Below, piece after piece: positions 18,274 to 26,011 of a stretch of DNA of 36,749 nucleotides. The notes beneath the pieces were generated by a model. It was not told the origin of the DNA, searched no databases, and saw only the letters and a list, made by a program, of their open reading frames with translations. The stretch spans positions 1-36,749 of the forward strand of contig NZ_SSXE01000091.1 of NCBI RefSeq assembly GCF_021699195.1, written 5' to 3'. Numbering within the stretch: the stretch's first letter is position 1; each line of letters begins with the position of its first letter. This DNA is from Nonomuraea sp. MG754425 (GTDB lineage Bacteria; Actinomycetota; Actinomycetes; Streptosporangiales; Streptosporangiaceae). The translations under genes were made by a program, and so were the position numbers.

Positions 18274-19068
18274 GGGGACCTCACGGAAGGCGCGCGGCGA
18301 GCGTCCGGTGACGCGCTCGACGGTGTCGGTCACCCGGCCCTCCGAGCCGCCGCGCAGGTCGTCGTCGAGGGCGGCGAGCACGGTGGCGTAGTCGGCGGGC
18401 AGGCCGCGTGCCGCGAAGTGCGCGGCCAGCTCGGCCACGGTGACGGACCGATGGCGCAGCGGACGGCCGTGCCGCCGCGTGACCAGCGCGGCCACGTCGT
18501 CGTAGCTCAGCGCCTCCGGCCCGGTCAGGACATGCTCGGTGTCGTGCGAGCGCGCGTCGGTCAGCGCGTGCCCGGCGACGGCGGCGATGTCCCCGGCGTC
18601 CACGAAGGCCACCCGGCTCCGGCCCGTCGCGGACAGGATCTCGCCGTCCAGCTCCCGTAGCGCCAGGGACGCGCCGGTGAAGTTCTGTATGAACCAGGAC
18701 GGCCGCAACACCGCCCACTCGGGCATCGCCGCGCGGACGAGGCTGTGCACCGCGCCGAGCCCGGCCGCGCCCTCCGGCACGGCGGACGAGCCGAGCTGCA
18801 CCACGCGCCGCACCCCCTGCCGCACGGCCTCCTCGAGGAAGGGCTCGACGAAGGGGACGGGATCGGGCACCCCGACGGGGGCCAGCAGGTAGACGGCCGA
18901 GACCCCGTTCAGCGCGGGCGCGTACGTCGCCCGCCGCGCCCAGTCGAAGCGCACGTGCGCGCCCGGCCGGCGACTCGCCGTGCGGACGGGCACGCCGCGG
19001 GCGCGCAGGAAGGCGGCCACCCGCGAGCCGGTCGTGCCGGTCGCGCCGAGGACGAGCACCTCGCTCAT
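18268..19068 (-). CDS. NmrA-like NAD(P)-binding protein
   Basis: A 266-residue atypical short-chain dehydrogenase. The N-terminus has the dinucleotide motif VLGATGTTGSRVAAFL (G8, G11, G14 of the GxxGxxG type) and the segment LRPSWFIQNF typical of NmrA/QOR2-like sensors. The Tyr-x3-Lys catalytic pair of classical SDRs is not evident, so it may be a reductase or an NADP sensor. Its ATG overlaps the stop of the SnoaL-like gene upstream (ATGA), indicating translational coupling. A second, related protein is encoded at 34355-35197. Confidence 0.8.
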   Translation of the reverse strand: MSEVLVLGATGTTGSRVAAFLRARGVPVRTASRRPGAHVRFDWARRATYAPALNGVSAVYLLAPVGVPDPVPFVEPFLEEAVRQGVRRVVQLGSSAVPEGAAGLGAVHSLVRAAMPEWAVLRPSWFIQNFTGASLALRELDGEILSATGRSRVAFVDAGDIAAVAGHALTDARSHDTEHVLTGPEALSYDDVAALVTRRHGRPLRHRSVTVAELAAHFAARGLPADYATVLAALDDDLRGGSEGRVTDTVERVTGRSPRAFREVPL

Positions 19069-19502
19069 CGGGCACCGCCGGCGAAGGCGTCGTTCAGCTC
19101 GTCCGCGCCGCCCAGGATCTCGGCGGCGGCCTGCGGGCTCCAGTAGTCGCGGTAGGAGTGGATCTCTCCGTCGCGCACGGTGATCACGGCGACGTACCGC
19201 AGCCGGTACGGGCGGCCCGTGGCGACCGCGACCCCCGCGGCCTCGAACTCGGCTATCACCACCTCGGGATCGACGCTCTGGTGCACGATCCGGTCGGTGA
19301 TCTCCCGGACGTCCAAGATGTCCGGGTAGTCCCGCAGGTACTCCAGCACCGCGGCGCGCCCTTCCACCCGCCGCGGATAGCCGGGCTGCGCGAAAGGGAA
19401 CTCGATCACGCCGTCCCGCGCCCACAGGCCGGCGAAGGCGCGCATGTCCTTGGCGAGCAGCAGGTCCAGGGCGCGATCGACCAGCTCACGTGCGTCAGTC
19501 AT
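19065..19502 (-). CDS. SnoaL-like NTF2-fold protein
   Basis: A 145-residue protein of the ketosteroid-isomerase/SnoaL superfamily. A helical start (ELVDRALDLLLAKDMRAFAGLW) leads to the cone-shaped beta-sheet with VIEFPFAQPG, RVEGRAAVLEYL and the late strand YVAVITVRDGEIHSYRDYWSP. Function could be isomerase, cyclase or binding protein; nothing here decides it. ATG at 19502 has AGGAG about 7 bases upstream; a longer in-frame start would place it in the operator. It is first in a leftward unit with the coupled NmrA-like gene and lies divergent to a TetR gene. Confidence 0.8.
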   Translation of the reverse strand: MTDARELVDRALDLLLAKDMRAFAGLWARDGVIEFPFAQPGYPRRVEGRAAVLEYLRDYPDILDVREITDRIVHQSVDPEVVIAEFEAAGVAVATGRPYRLRYVAVITVRDGEIHSYRDYWSPQAAAEILGGADELNDAFAGGAR

Positions 19503-19528
19503 AGGGGTTCTCCTCACATCAGGACGAT

Positions 19529-19587
19529 ACGGTGCCGTCTCATCCAAAGTAGCACGGGACGGGACGGCACCGTCCTGTCGTTAGACT
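19529..19587. promoter_or_regulatory. Twin palindromes between the SnoaL-like and TetR genes, with TetR -10
   Basis: ACGGTGCCGT (19529-19538) and ACGGCACCGT (19564-19573) are each near-palindromic and are inverted copies of each other (11-bp arms), with centres 35 bases apart. They lie in the shared promoter of the SnoaL-like gene (minus) and the TetR gene (plus). TAGACT (19582-19587), 6 bases before the TetR ATG, is a likely -10 giving a leaderless message. Confidence 0.65.
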
Positions 19588-19593
19588 CTCCCC

Positions 19594-20187
19594 ATGACAC
19601 GTCGCACGCCGACCGGCGCAGCCGTCCTGCAGTCGTCCGTCACCAGTGCCATCACCGAGGCCGTGCTCGACGAGTGGGCCGAGCAGGGGTACGGGCGGCT
19701 GTCGATGGAGGCCGTGGCCAAGCGGGCGGGGGTGGGCAAGAGCGCGCTGTATCGCCGCTGGCCGTCCAAGCTGGAGATGGCGATGTCGGTGATCTCCGAG
19801 TTCAGCGTGTCCTCCGCCACCGATCCCGACACCGGCTCGCTGCGTGGCGATCTGCGCGCGGTCCTCGGCCTGCTGATGGAGTGGATGACCCACCCGCGCT
19901 TCTCCCGGATCCTGCCGGACCTGGTGGCCGAGGCGGTCCGCACCCCCGAGCTGGCCCGCGTCAACCTGACCATGATCGGCACGCCGCGCCGGGAGCGCAC
20001 CCGGCCGATGTTCGAGCGGGCGATCGCGCGCGGCGAGCTGCCGCCGGACACCGACGTGGAGCTGGCGCTCGACCTGGTCGCCGCGCCGATCTACTGGCGG
20101 CTCACCGTACGCGGTGTGCCGGCGGGCGCCGGTTACCTCGACGCGCTCGCCGACCTGCTCCTCGATGCGCTGCGCGCCCGCGGGTGA
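19594..20187 (+). CDS. TetR-family transcriptional regulator
   Basis: A 197-residue regulator. The helix-turn-helix is at about residues 18-65 (YGRLSMEAVAKRAGVGKSALYRRWPSK), the C-terminal part matches the common TetR ligand/dimerisation domain with WMTHPRF and PMFERAIARGELP. The latter sequence is frequent in TetR proteins of actinomycetes. It is divergent from the SnoaL/NmrA pair, and the twin palindromes between them make that pair its likely target. Start ATG at 19594 lies 6 bases after a -10 box, so the message is probably leaderless. Ligand unknown. Confidence 0.88.
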   Translation: MTRRTPTGAAVLQSSVTSAITEAVLDEWAEQGYGRLSMEAVAKRAGVGKSALYRRWPSKLEMAMSVISEFSVSSATDPDTGSLRGDLRAVLGLLMEWMTHPRFSRILPDLVAEAVRTPELARVNLTMIGTPRRERTRPMFERAIARGELPPDTDVELALDLVAAPIYWRLTVRGVPAGAGYLDALADLLLDALRARG

Positions 20188-20261
20188 GCCGCCGATAACG
20201 TGGTAGGAGCGGCGGCGGCGAGCGCGCGCCGGCGAGATCACGCACAGGGGGATGGCCGCCG

Positions 20262-20732
20262 ATGAGCCGGGAGCACAGCTACCAGACCGTCGTGACCTGG
20301 ACCGGGAACCAGGGCACGGGAACGAGCGGGTACCGCGACTTCAGCCGTGATCACGAGCTGGCCGCCGAGGGCCCGCCGGTCATCGCGGGCAGCTCCGACC
20401 CCGCCTTCCGGGGCGACCCGGCACGCTGGAACCCCGAGCAGCTTCTCCTCGGCTCGCTGTCGCAGTGCCACATGCTGTGGTACCTGCACAAATGCGCCGT
20501 GGCCGGCGTGGTCGTCACCGCGTACGCGGACACCGCCACCGGCACCATGACCGAGAGCGCCGACGGCGGCCACTTCACCGAGGTGGTGCTGCGCCCGGTG
20601 GTGACCGTGGCGGCGCCGGAGATGGCCGGGAGCGCGCTCGCGCTGCACGCCGACGCCCACAGGTCGTGCTTCATCGCCTCCTCGGTGAACTTCCCGGTCC
20701 GCCACGAGCCGGCCGTGCGCGTGGCCGGCTGA
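20262..20732 (+). CDS. OsmC-family peroxiredoxin-like protein
   Basis: A 156-residue OsmC/Ohr-type protein, likely reducing organic hydroperoxides in the cytoplasm with thiols. The conserved pair C69 (LLLGSLSQCHML) and C136 (HRSCFIASSV) is present with correct spacing; a further C78 lies close to the first. The start is ATG at 20262, 74 bases after the TetR stop; the strong G-run at 20247-20251 is 10 bases away. TetR and OsmC could be co-transcribed. No OhrR-type MarR regulator is adjacent, so control of this gene is unclear. Confidence 0.85.
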   Translation: MSREHSYQTVVTWTGNQGTGTSGYRDFSRDHELAAEGPPVIAGSSDPAFRGDPARWNPEQLLLGSLSQCHMLWYLHKCAVAGVVVTAYADTATGTMTESADGGHFTEVVLRPVVTVAAPEMAGSALALHADAHRSCFIASSVNFPVRHEPAVRVAG

Positions 20733-20774
20733 CGCGCCCCCCGCCGGACGATCGCTTCCGGGCATGGGAAAGCT

Positions 20775-20818
20775 CCCGCGCCGGAACGCACCCGGCGGAC
20801 GGCAGGGTGCGGCGCGGG
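20775..20818. terminator. Bipartite-stem terminator between convergent genes
   Basis: CCCGCGC (20775-20781) pairs with GCGCGGG (20812-20818), and CGCACCC (20787-20793) with GGGTGCG (20805-20811); a 5-base bulge separates the two 7-bp stems and the loop is 11 bases. Short A- and T-rich flanks occur on both sides (AAAA after, CTTT before in reverse), so it can serve both the OsmC and DUF3040 genes. Confidence 0.7.
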
Positions 20819-20841
20819 AAAATGACGGGCGAGGCGGAGGG

Positions 20842-21123
20842 TCAGAAGGCCAGGGCCAGGGCCATGGCCGCGGCGGCCTCGTGGCGGAGAACCATGATCA
20901 GCAATGTGGCGACCAACGTGGCGATGAGCAGCCAACTGATCAGGATGATGACCGTCGTACGACGCGGCCGGCGCTTCGGCGCGCGCTCCCCCGTGGCCCT
21001 CGCCTCGCTGCGACTGACCCGCTCGTTGAACGACTCGAGCCGTGCGACGAGTCGCGGATCATCGTCGACGAGGTGCTGCTCGATCTGGGCCAGCATCCGC
21101 TCCTCGTCCTGCGACCAGGCCAT
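20842..21123 (-). CDS. DUF3040 small membrane protein
   Basis: A 93-residue protein of the actinobacterial DUF3040 family. The family start (MAWSQDEERMLAQIEQHL...DDP) is clear, followed by a basic stretch (about 45-55, KRRPRR) and one transmembrane helix (about 57-79, TVIILISWLLIATLVATLL). A longer in-frame start at 21168 exists, but ATG 21123 has GGAGG 7 bases upstream and gives the normal family N-terminus. Function is unknown; other members are membrane proteins near cell-wall and division genes. Usually two helices are present; here only one is obvious, with an Ala-rich tail. Confidence 0.85.
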   Translation of the reverse strand: MAWSQDEERMLAQIEQHLVDDDPRLVARLESFNERVSRSEARATGERAPKRRPRRTTVIILISWLLIATLVATLLIMVLRHEAAAAMALALAF

Positions 21124-21220
21124 AGGCACACCTCCCGAACGCAAGCTCTGTGGCCTCTTCCTGCCCAACCCTGAAGATCATTAGCCCCCGGCTGACCATG
21201 TAATTGCCACCTCTTTCGGT

Positions 21221-21250
21221 TTGCGATCAAGCTCGAACTGCTGTTCTAAT
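21221..21250 (+). promoter_or_regulatory. Promoter for leaderless radical SAM gene
   Basis: TTGCGA (21221-21226) and TCTAAT (21245-21250) are spaced 18 bases apart in an AT-rich gap, and the ATG at 21257 lies 6 bases after the -10. No ribosome site precedes the ATG, consistent with a leaderless message. Confidence 0.55.
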
Positions 21251-21256
21251 CATGAC

Positions 21257-22288
21257 ATGCGCTGGGACAACCTCCGCCTGACCGGGCTGCCACAAGCCGA
21301 TCCGGCCGTGCCGCTCTTCGCCCGCGGCGCGGTGACCCGCACGTTCGACACGCCCGGGTTCAAAGGGATGACCTTCTACGAGATCCGGGCCAAATCCATC
21401 GTCAACCGGGTGCCCGGCGGCAGTCGGGTCCCGTTCGATCACACGATCAATCCCTATCGAGGCTGCGGCCATCGCTGCGTTTACTGTTTTGCCCGAAAAA
21501 CGCACGAATATCTAGATTTGGATGCCGGTGCGGACTTCGATGCGAAAATCGTCGTCAAGGTCAACGCCGCCGAGCTGACCCGCGCGGAGCTCGCCGCGCC
21601 GCGCTGGGGCGGCCACCACATCGCCATGGGCACCAACGTCGACTGCTACCAGCGCGCCGAGGGCCGCTACCGGCTGATGCGCGGCATCCTGACCGCGCTG
21701 CGCGAGGCCGCCAACCCGTTCTCGATCCTCACCAAGGGCACCCTGATCCTGCGCGATCTCGACCTGCTCACCGAGGCCGCCGACGTCACGGAGGTCGGCA
21801 CCAACGTCTCGGTGGGCTTCCTCGACGAAGACGTGTGGCGGGCCGTCGAGCCCGGCGCGCCCCATCCGCGCCGCCGCCTGCAGACGTGCGCGACGCTCAA
21901 CGACCACGGCGTGGCCTGCGGCGTCCTGATGGCCCCGATCCTGCCCTACCTCACCGACTCCCCCGCCCAGCTCGAACGCACGGTCAGGGAGATCGCCGAG
22001 GCGGGGGCGACCCACGTCGTGCCCATCGTGCTGCACCTGCGGCCAGGGGCCAGGCAGTGGTGGCTGAGCATGCTCGCGCGCGAGCACCCGCGCCTGGTGC
22101 CGCGCTACCTGGAGCTGTACGGGCGGGGGGCGTACGCGCCGAAGGCGTACCAGGAGCGGGTGACGGGCCTGGTCAAGGAGCTGGCGGAGCGCCATGGGGT
22201 GGGCCGCGCCACCCCGGCCGTGGCACGCCGCGTCCCGCCGCCCCGCCCGCCGTCACCGCCGCGGCCGGAGCAGCTCCGTCTCCTCTAG
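21257..22288 (+). CDS. Rv2578c-family radical SAM protein
   Basis: A 343-residue radical S-adenosylmethionine protein. The iron-sulfur motif is C70-x3-C74-x2-C77 in YRGCGHRCVYCFAR, as in Rv2578c and SplB-like relatives; downstream motifs GTNVDCYQRAEGRYRLMRGIL and TKGTLILRDLDLL fit the family. The C-terminal 35 residues are a Pro/Arg-rich tail. Start ATG 21257 (MRWDNL) is the normal family start and matches a leaderless promoter; a longer frame at 21221 adds non-family residues. Substrate unknown. The region about 21479-21530 is unusually AT-rich in codon use (see findings). Transcribed away from the DUF3040 gene. Confidence 0.9.
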   Translation: MRWDNLRLTGLPQADPAVPLFARGAVTRTFDTPGFKGMTFYEIRAKSIVNRVPGGSRVPFDHTINPYRGCGHRCVYCFARKTHEYLDLDAGADFDAKIVVKVNAAELTRAELAAPRWGGHHIAMGTNVDCYQRAEGRYRLMRGILTALREAANPFSILTKGTLILRDLDLLTEAADVTEVGTNVSVGFLDEDVWRAVEPGAPHPRRRLQTCATLNDHGVACGVLMAPILPYLTDSPAQLERTVREIAEAGATHVVPIVLHLRPGARQWWLSMLAREHPRLVPRYLELYGRGAYAPKAYQERVTGLVKELAERHGVGRATPAVARRVPPPRPPSPPRPEQLRLL

Positions 22289-22342
22289 CCGCCGCGCGGC
22301 GTGGGGCGTGGGGGTCGCGGCCGGTAGGCGATCGACCACTTA

Positions 22343-22402
22343 GATAGATGGGGGTATGTCGGATTCGGTGATAGATGGGTATTAAGGGGCTTGGTGCACC
22401 AA
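22343..22402 (+). promoter_or_regulatory. Direct repeats and palindrome upstream of the 43-residue protein gene
   Basis: GATAGATGGGGGTAT (22343-22357) and GATAGATGGGTATT (22370-22383) are near-copies 27 bases apart, and TTGGTGCACCAA (22391-22402) is a perfect 12-bp palindrome. All lie within 100 bases of the ATG at 22438 and are AT-richer than surrounding DNA. They are candidates for regulator sites or a structured leader; no bound factor can be named. Confidence 0.45.
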
Positions 22403-22437
22403 TCAGGGGCATCTCGTCCGTACAAGGGGGGACTCCA

Positions 22438-22569
22438 ATGGCTGACACGAAGAAGAAACCCGCGGCCAAGTCCGGCAAGTCCAAGAGGCAGGCCATCAAG
22501 AACAACCGGCAGGCCAAGGAGACGAAGCGGGAGAACCGCCAGCCCACGACCACCACCGAGGAGAGCTGA
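22438..22569 (+). CDS. Small Lys/Arg-rich protein
   Basis: A 43-residue protein that I do not recognise. ATG at 22438 follows a G-rich run (AAGGGGGGA) with a 5-base spacer. The protein is very basic: MADTKKKPAAKSGKSKRQ, then KNNRQAKETKRENRQ, then a short TTTTEES tail. No Cys, no aromatic and no hydrophobic segment, so it is probably disordered and could bind nucleic acid or ribosomes. Two direct repeats and a palindrome lie upstream, and it is well separated from the neighbours (149 bases from the radical SAM gene, 160 to the tricorn gene). The 160-base gap after it has no supported gene. Clean ribosome site and consistent composition argue for a real gene. Confidence 0.6.
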   Translation: MADTKKKPAAKSGKSKRQAIKNNRQAKETKRENRQPTTTTEES

Positions 22570-22729
22570 GCGGCCACCCCACGGTGACGTGATCGGACGG
22601 CCGTGGAACCGGATCGCCCGGCTGTCCGATCCACCCGCGCCCCCCGAGCGACCTCACGCCCCGCCGGCGACGCCTCTCGCGGGCGAGCACGGCCCGCCGG
22701 CACAGCACGTATCGACACGGGGAGCTGCC

Positions 22730-25700
22730 ATGCCGGCCTACCTGCGCTTCCCCGCCGTCTTCCAGGACGTGGTGGTCTTCGCCTCCGAGGACGACCTGTG
22801 GATGGTCTCCGCCCAGGGCGGCCGGGCCTTCCGGCTGACCGCCGGCCTGGCCGAGGCCGGCTACCCGCGCATCTCGCCGCGCGGCGACCAGATCGCGTTC
22901 GTCGGACGCGAGGAGGGCCCGGAAGAGGTGTACGTGATGCCGTCCGGCGGCGGCGCGGCCCACCGCGTCACCTTCCACGGCGCCCGCTGCACGGTGACCG
23001 GCTGGGACCCCGAGGGCCGGATCGTGTACGCCAGCGACGAGTCCCAGCCGTTCGAGGGCCACAACTGGCTGCACCGCGTGGCGCCCGGCGGGGTGCCGGA
23101 GCGGCTGCCGTACGGGCCGGCGAACTCGATCGCGTACGGGCCGGAGAACATGATCGTGCTCGGCCGCAACACCGCCGACCCGGCGCGGTGGAAGCGCTAC
23201 CGCGGCGGCACGGTCGGCGACCTGTGGATCGACCCGCACGGCGACGGCGAGTTCCGGCGGCTGATCAGGCTGCCCGGCAACCTGGCCTCGCCGTGCTGGA
23301 GCGGCGGCCGGGTGTGCTTCATCTCCGACCACGAGGGGGTCGGCAACGTCTACTCGTGCACCCCCGACGGCGAGGACCTGTTCCGGCACACCCATCACGA
23401 CGACTACTACGCCCGCAACCTGTCGGGCGACGGCGTGCGGCTGGTCTACCACGCGGGCGCGGACGTGTACGTGCTGGAGCCCGGCGAGCGGACGCGCCGG
23501 CTGGAGGTGCGCATCACCAGCTCCATGACGCAGCGCAACCGCAGGTTCGTCGAGGCCGCCGACTACCTCGACAGCGCCACGCTCAGCCCCGACGGCAGCG
23601 CGCTGGCGATCACGGCGCGCGGCAAGGCGTACGCGATGGCGAACTGGGAGGGCCCGGTCCGCCAGCACGGCTCCCCCGACGGCGTCCGCTACCGCTTCCT
23701 GACCTGGCTGAACGACGGCGTGCGGCTGATCGCGGCGGCCAGCGACGACGGCGACGAGGAACGGCTGGTCATCCTGGAGGGCGGCGAGGGCGGCCCCGGC
23801 ACGGAGGTGGCGCGGCTGGGCCGGGTCAACGACCTGGTGCCCGACCCCGCCCACGACCGGGTCGCGGTCGTCAACCACCGCGACGAGCTGCACCTGCTCG
23901 ACCTGGCCACGGGGCGGGCCGAGCTGGTGGAGGCCAACCCGCACGGTCCGCCCGAGGACCCGGCCTGGTCGCACGACGGCGCCTGGCTGGCGTACGCCAG
24001 CCCGATCAACTCGCAGACCACCGCGATCAAGCTGCACCACCCCGAGACCGGCCGCACGGCGCAGGCCAGCGAGCCGGTGCTCAAGGACTCGATGCCGGCC
24101 TTCGACCCGCTGGGCCGCTACCTGTACTTCATCGGCCAGCGCGTCTTCTCCCCCGTCTACGACCAGCTCCAGTTCGACCTGGGTTTCCCGCTGGGCACCC
24201 GTCCGTACGCGGTGGCGCTGCGCGCCGACGTGCCGGACCCGTTCGTGCCCCAGGCCCGCCCGCTGCAGGACAAGGACGAGGAGGAGGAAGAGGATCCCGG
24301 GCCGCTGCGCGTCGAGGTGGACGGCCTGGCCCGCAGGGTGACCGCGTTCCCGCTGGTGGAGGGCCGCTACGAGCGGGTGGCCGGGCTGAAGGGCAAGGTG
24401 CTGATCCTGACCAGCCCGCTGGAGGGGGAGGGCACGCTGCACCTGTTCGACGTCGCCAAGGGCGAGAGCGAGACGTTCGCCGAGGAGGTCTCCGGGTTCG
24501 AGCTGGGCCGCGACCACAAGACGCTGCTCTACCGGGCGGGCGACCGGCTGCGGGTGGTCAAGGCGGGCGAGACCCCCAGCGACGAGGAGGAGACCGGGCG
24601 GGCCGACGGGTGGATCGACCTGTCGCGGATCAAGGTGTCGGTCTGCCCGGAGGCGGAGTGGCGGCAGATGTTCAGGGAGGCGTGGCGGCTGCAACTGGAG
24701 AACTTCTGGACCGAGGACATGGCGGGCGTGGACTGGCCGGCCGTGTACGACCGTTACCGGCCGCTGGTCGAGCGGGTGACGACCCGGGGCGAGTTCTCCG
24801 ACCTGCTGTGGGAGCTGCACGGCGAGCTGGCCACCAGTCACGCCTACGAGAGCGGCGGCGAGTACCGCCCCGGCCCCGACTACAGCCAGGGCAAGCTGGG
24901 CGTCGACTGGGACCACCGCGGCGGCGCCTACCGCATCGGCGCCGTCGTGACCGGCGACCCGTGGGACCCGAAGGCCACCTCGCCGCTGAACCGGCTCGGC
25001 CTCGACGTCCGTACGGGTGACACGGTCCTGGCCATCAACGGCGCGCCGATCGGTGTGGCGGCCACGCCCAACGAGCGCCTGGTCAACCAGGCCGGCGAGG
25101 AGGTCGAGCTGACGTTGCGCCGCAGGAGGCGGATCTTCACCGTCACCGTGCGCGCCCTCGCCGACGAGCGGCCCGCCCGCTACCGCGACTGGGTGAACCT
25201 CAACCGCGCCCGCTGCCACCAGCGGTCCTGCGGCCGGATCGGCTACCTGCACGTGCCGGACATGGGGACGGACGGGTTCGGGGAGTTCCACCGCGGCTTC
25301 CTGGCCGAGTACGACCGGCACGCGCTGATCGTGGACGTGCGCTTCAACGGCGGCGGGCACGTCTCGGCGCTGCTGCTGGAGAAGCTGGCCAGGCGGCGGC
25401 TCGGCTACGACTACCCGCGGTGGGGCGATCCGGAGCCGTATCCGCCGGAGTCGCCGCGCGGCCCGCTGGTGGCGATCACGAACGAGTGGGCGGGCTCCGA
25501 CGGCGACATCTTCAGCCACACCTTCAAGCTGCTCAAGCTGGGCCCGCTGGTCGGCAAGCGCACGTGGGGCGGCGTGATCGGGATCTGGCCGCGGCACACG
25601 CTCGCCGACGGGACGGTGACGACGCAGCCGGAGTTCAGCTTCGCCTTCGACGACGTGCTCGACGACGGCGGCTGGCAGGTGGAGAACTACGGCACCGATC

Positions 25701-25849
25701 CCGACATCGAGGTGGACATCACCCCGCAGGATTACGCCAGGGGCGTGGACACGCAGTTGGAACGGGCCATCGACGTGGCGCTTGAGCTGCTGGCCGCGGC
25801 TCCGCCGCACACTCCCGACCTCCGACGTCGGCCCCGTATGCAACCTTAG
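22730..25849 (+). CDS. Tricorn-type serine protease (family S41)
   Basis: A 1039-residue homologue of tricorn protease, which degrades oligopeptides from the proteasome. From the N-terminus: a TolB-like beta-propeller (about 1-310), a second propeller (about 320-660) with repeated WS-D/DG-type blades, C1 (about 670-750), a PDZ domain (about 750-850) and C2. Catalytic residues S703-H704 (LATSHAYESGG), nucleophile S923 with D924 (WAGSDGDIFS) and E994 (GTDPDIEVD) correspond to Ser-His, Ser-Asp and Glu of the archaeal enzyme, so it should be active. A Glu/Asp-rich insert occurs near 517 (KDEEEEEDPG). ATG 22730 has GGGGAG 6-7 bases upstream. No signal peptide, so cytoplasmic. Actinobacteria carry proteasomes, which fits. 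Confidence 0.9.
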   Translation: MPAYLRFPAVFQDVVVFASEDDLWMVSAQGGRAFRLTAGLAEAGYPRISPRGDQIAFVGREEGPEEVYVMPSGGGAAHRVTFHGARCTVTGWDPEGRIVYASDESQPFEGHNWLHRVAPGGVPERLPYGPANSIAYGPENMIVLGRNTADPARWKRYRGGTVGDLWIDPHGDGEFRRLIRLPGNLASPCWSGGRVCFISDHEGVGNVYSCTPDGEDLFRHTHHDDYYARNLSGDGVRLVYHAGADVYVLEPGERTRRLEVRITSSMTQRNRRFVEAADYLDSATLSPDGSALAITARGKAYAMANWEGPVRQHGSPDGVRYRFLTWLNDGVRLIAAASDDGDEERLVILEGGEGGPGTEVARLGRVNDLVPDPAHDRVAVVNHRDELHLLDLATGRAELVEANPHGPPEDPAWSHDGAWLAYASPINSQTTAIKLHHPETGRTAQASEPVLKDSMPAFDPLGRYLYFIGQRVFSPVYDQLQFDLGFPLGTRPYAVALRADVPDPFVPQARPLQDKDEEEEEDPGPLRVEVDGLARRVTAFPLVEGRYERVAGLKGKVLILTSPLEGEGTLHLFDVAKGESETFAEEVSGFELGRDHKTLLYRAGDRLRVVKAGETPSDEEETGRADGWIDLSRIKVSVCPEAEWRQMFREAWRLQLENFWTEDMAGVDWPAVYDRYRPLVERVTTRGEFSDLLWELHGELATSHAYESGGEYRPGPDYSQGKLGVDWDHRGGAYRIGAVVTGDPWDPKATSPLNRLGLDVRTGDTVLAINGAPIGVAATPNERLVNQAGEEVELTLRRRRRIFTVTVRALADERPARYRDWVNLNRARCHQRSCGRIGYLHVPDMGTDGFGEFHRGFLAEYDRHALIVDVRFNGGGHVSALLLEKLARRRLGYDYPRWGDPEPYPPESPRGPLVAITNEWAGSDGDIFSHTFKLLKLGPLVGKRTWGGVIGIWPRHTLADGTVTTQPEFSFAFDDVLDDGGWQVENYGTDPDIEVDITPQDYARGVDTQLERAIDVALELLAAAPPHTPDLRRRPRMQP

Positions 25850-25934
25850 TCACCTTTCCGGCGTCTATAGATCATAGGAGCGGTTAGTGCATCGGGGATG
25901 AACAGACTGCACTCCTCCGAGGAAAGATCATCAG

Positions 25935-25965
25935 CCGGTGGTGAGGCGACCGTTCTCACCGCCGG
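25935..25965 (+). other. RNA hairpin in the leader of the glycosyltransferase gene
   Basis: CCGGTGGTGAG (25935-25945) pairs with CTCACCGCCGG (25955-25965), 11 bp with one U-G wobble and a 9-base loop. It has no T-run after it and lies 47 bases before the GTG start, so a translation or stability role, or a weak attenuator, is possible. A TATAGA box lies upstream at 25866. Confidence 0.4.
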
Positions 25966-26011
25966 TCACGTGTATTGAGACTTCTTCCACGACCCAAGGG
26001 GGATTCGTCAG

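Noticed and set aside
22496..25843. A 1115-codon open frame on the minus strand inside the tricorn gene
   Set aside because: Same reverse-complement effect of GC-ending codons; no motifs, while the plus strand has a full protease active site.
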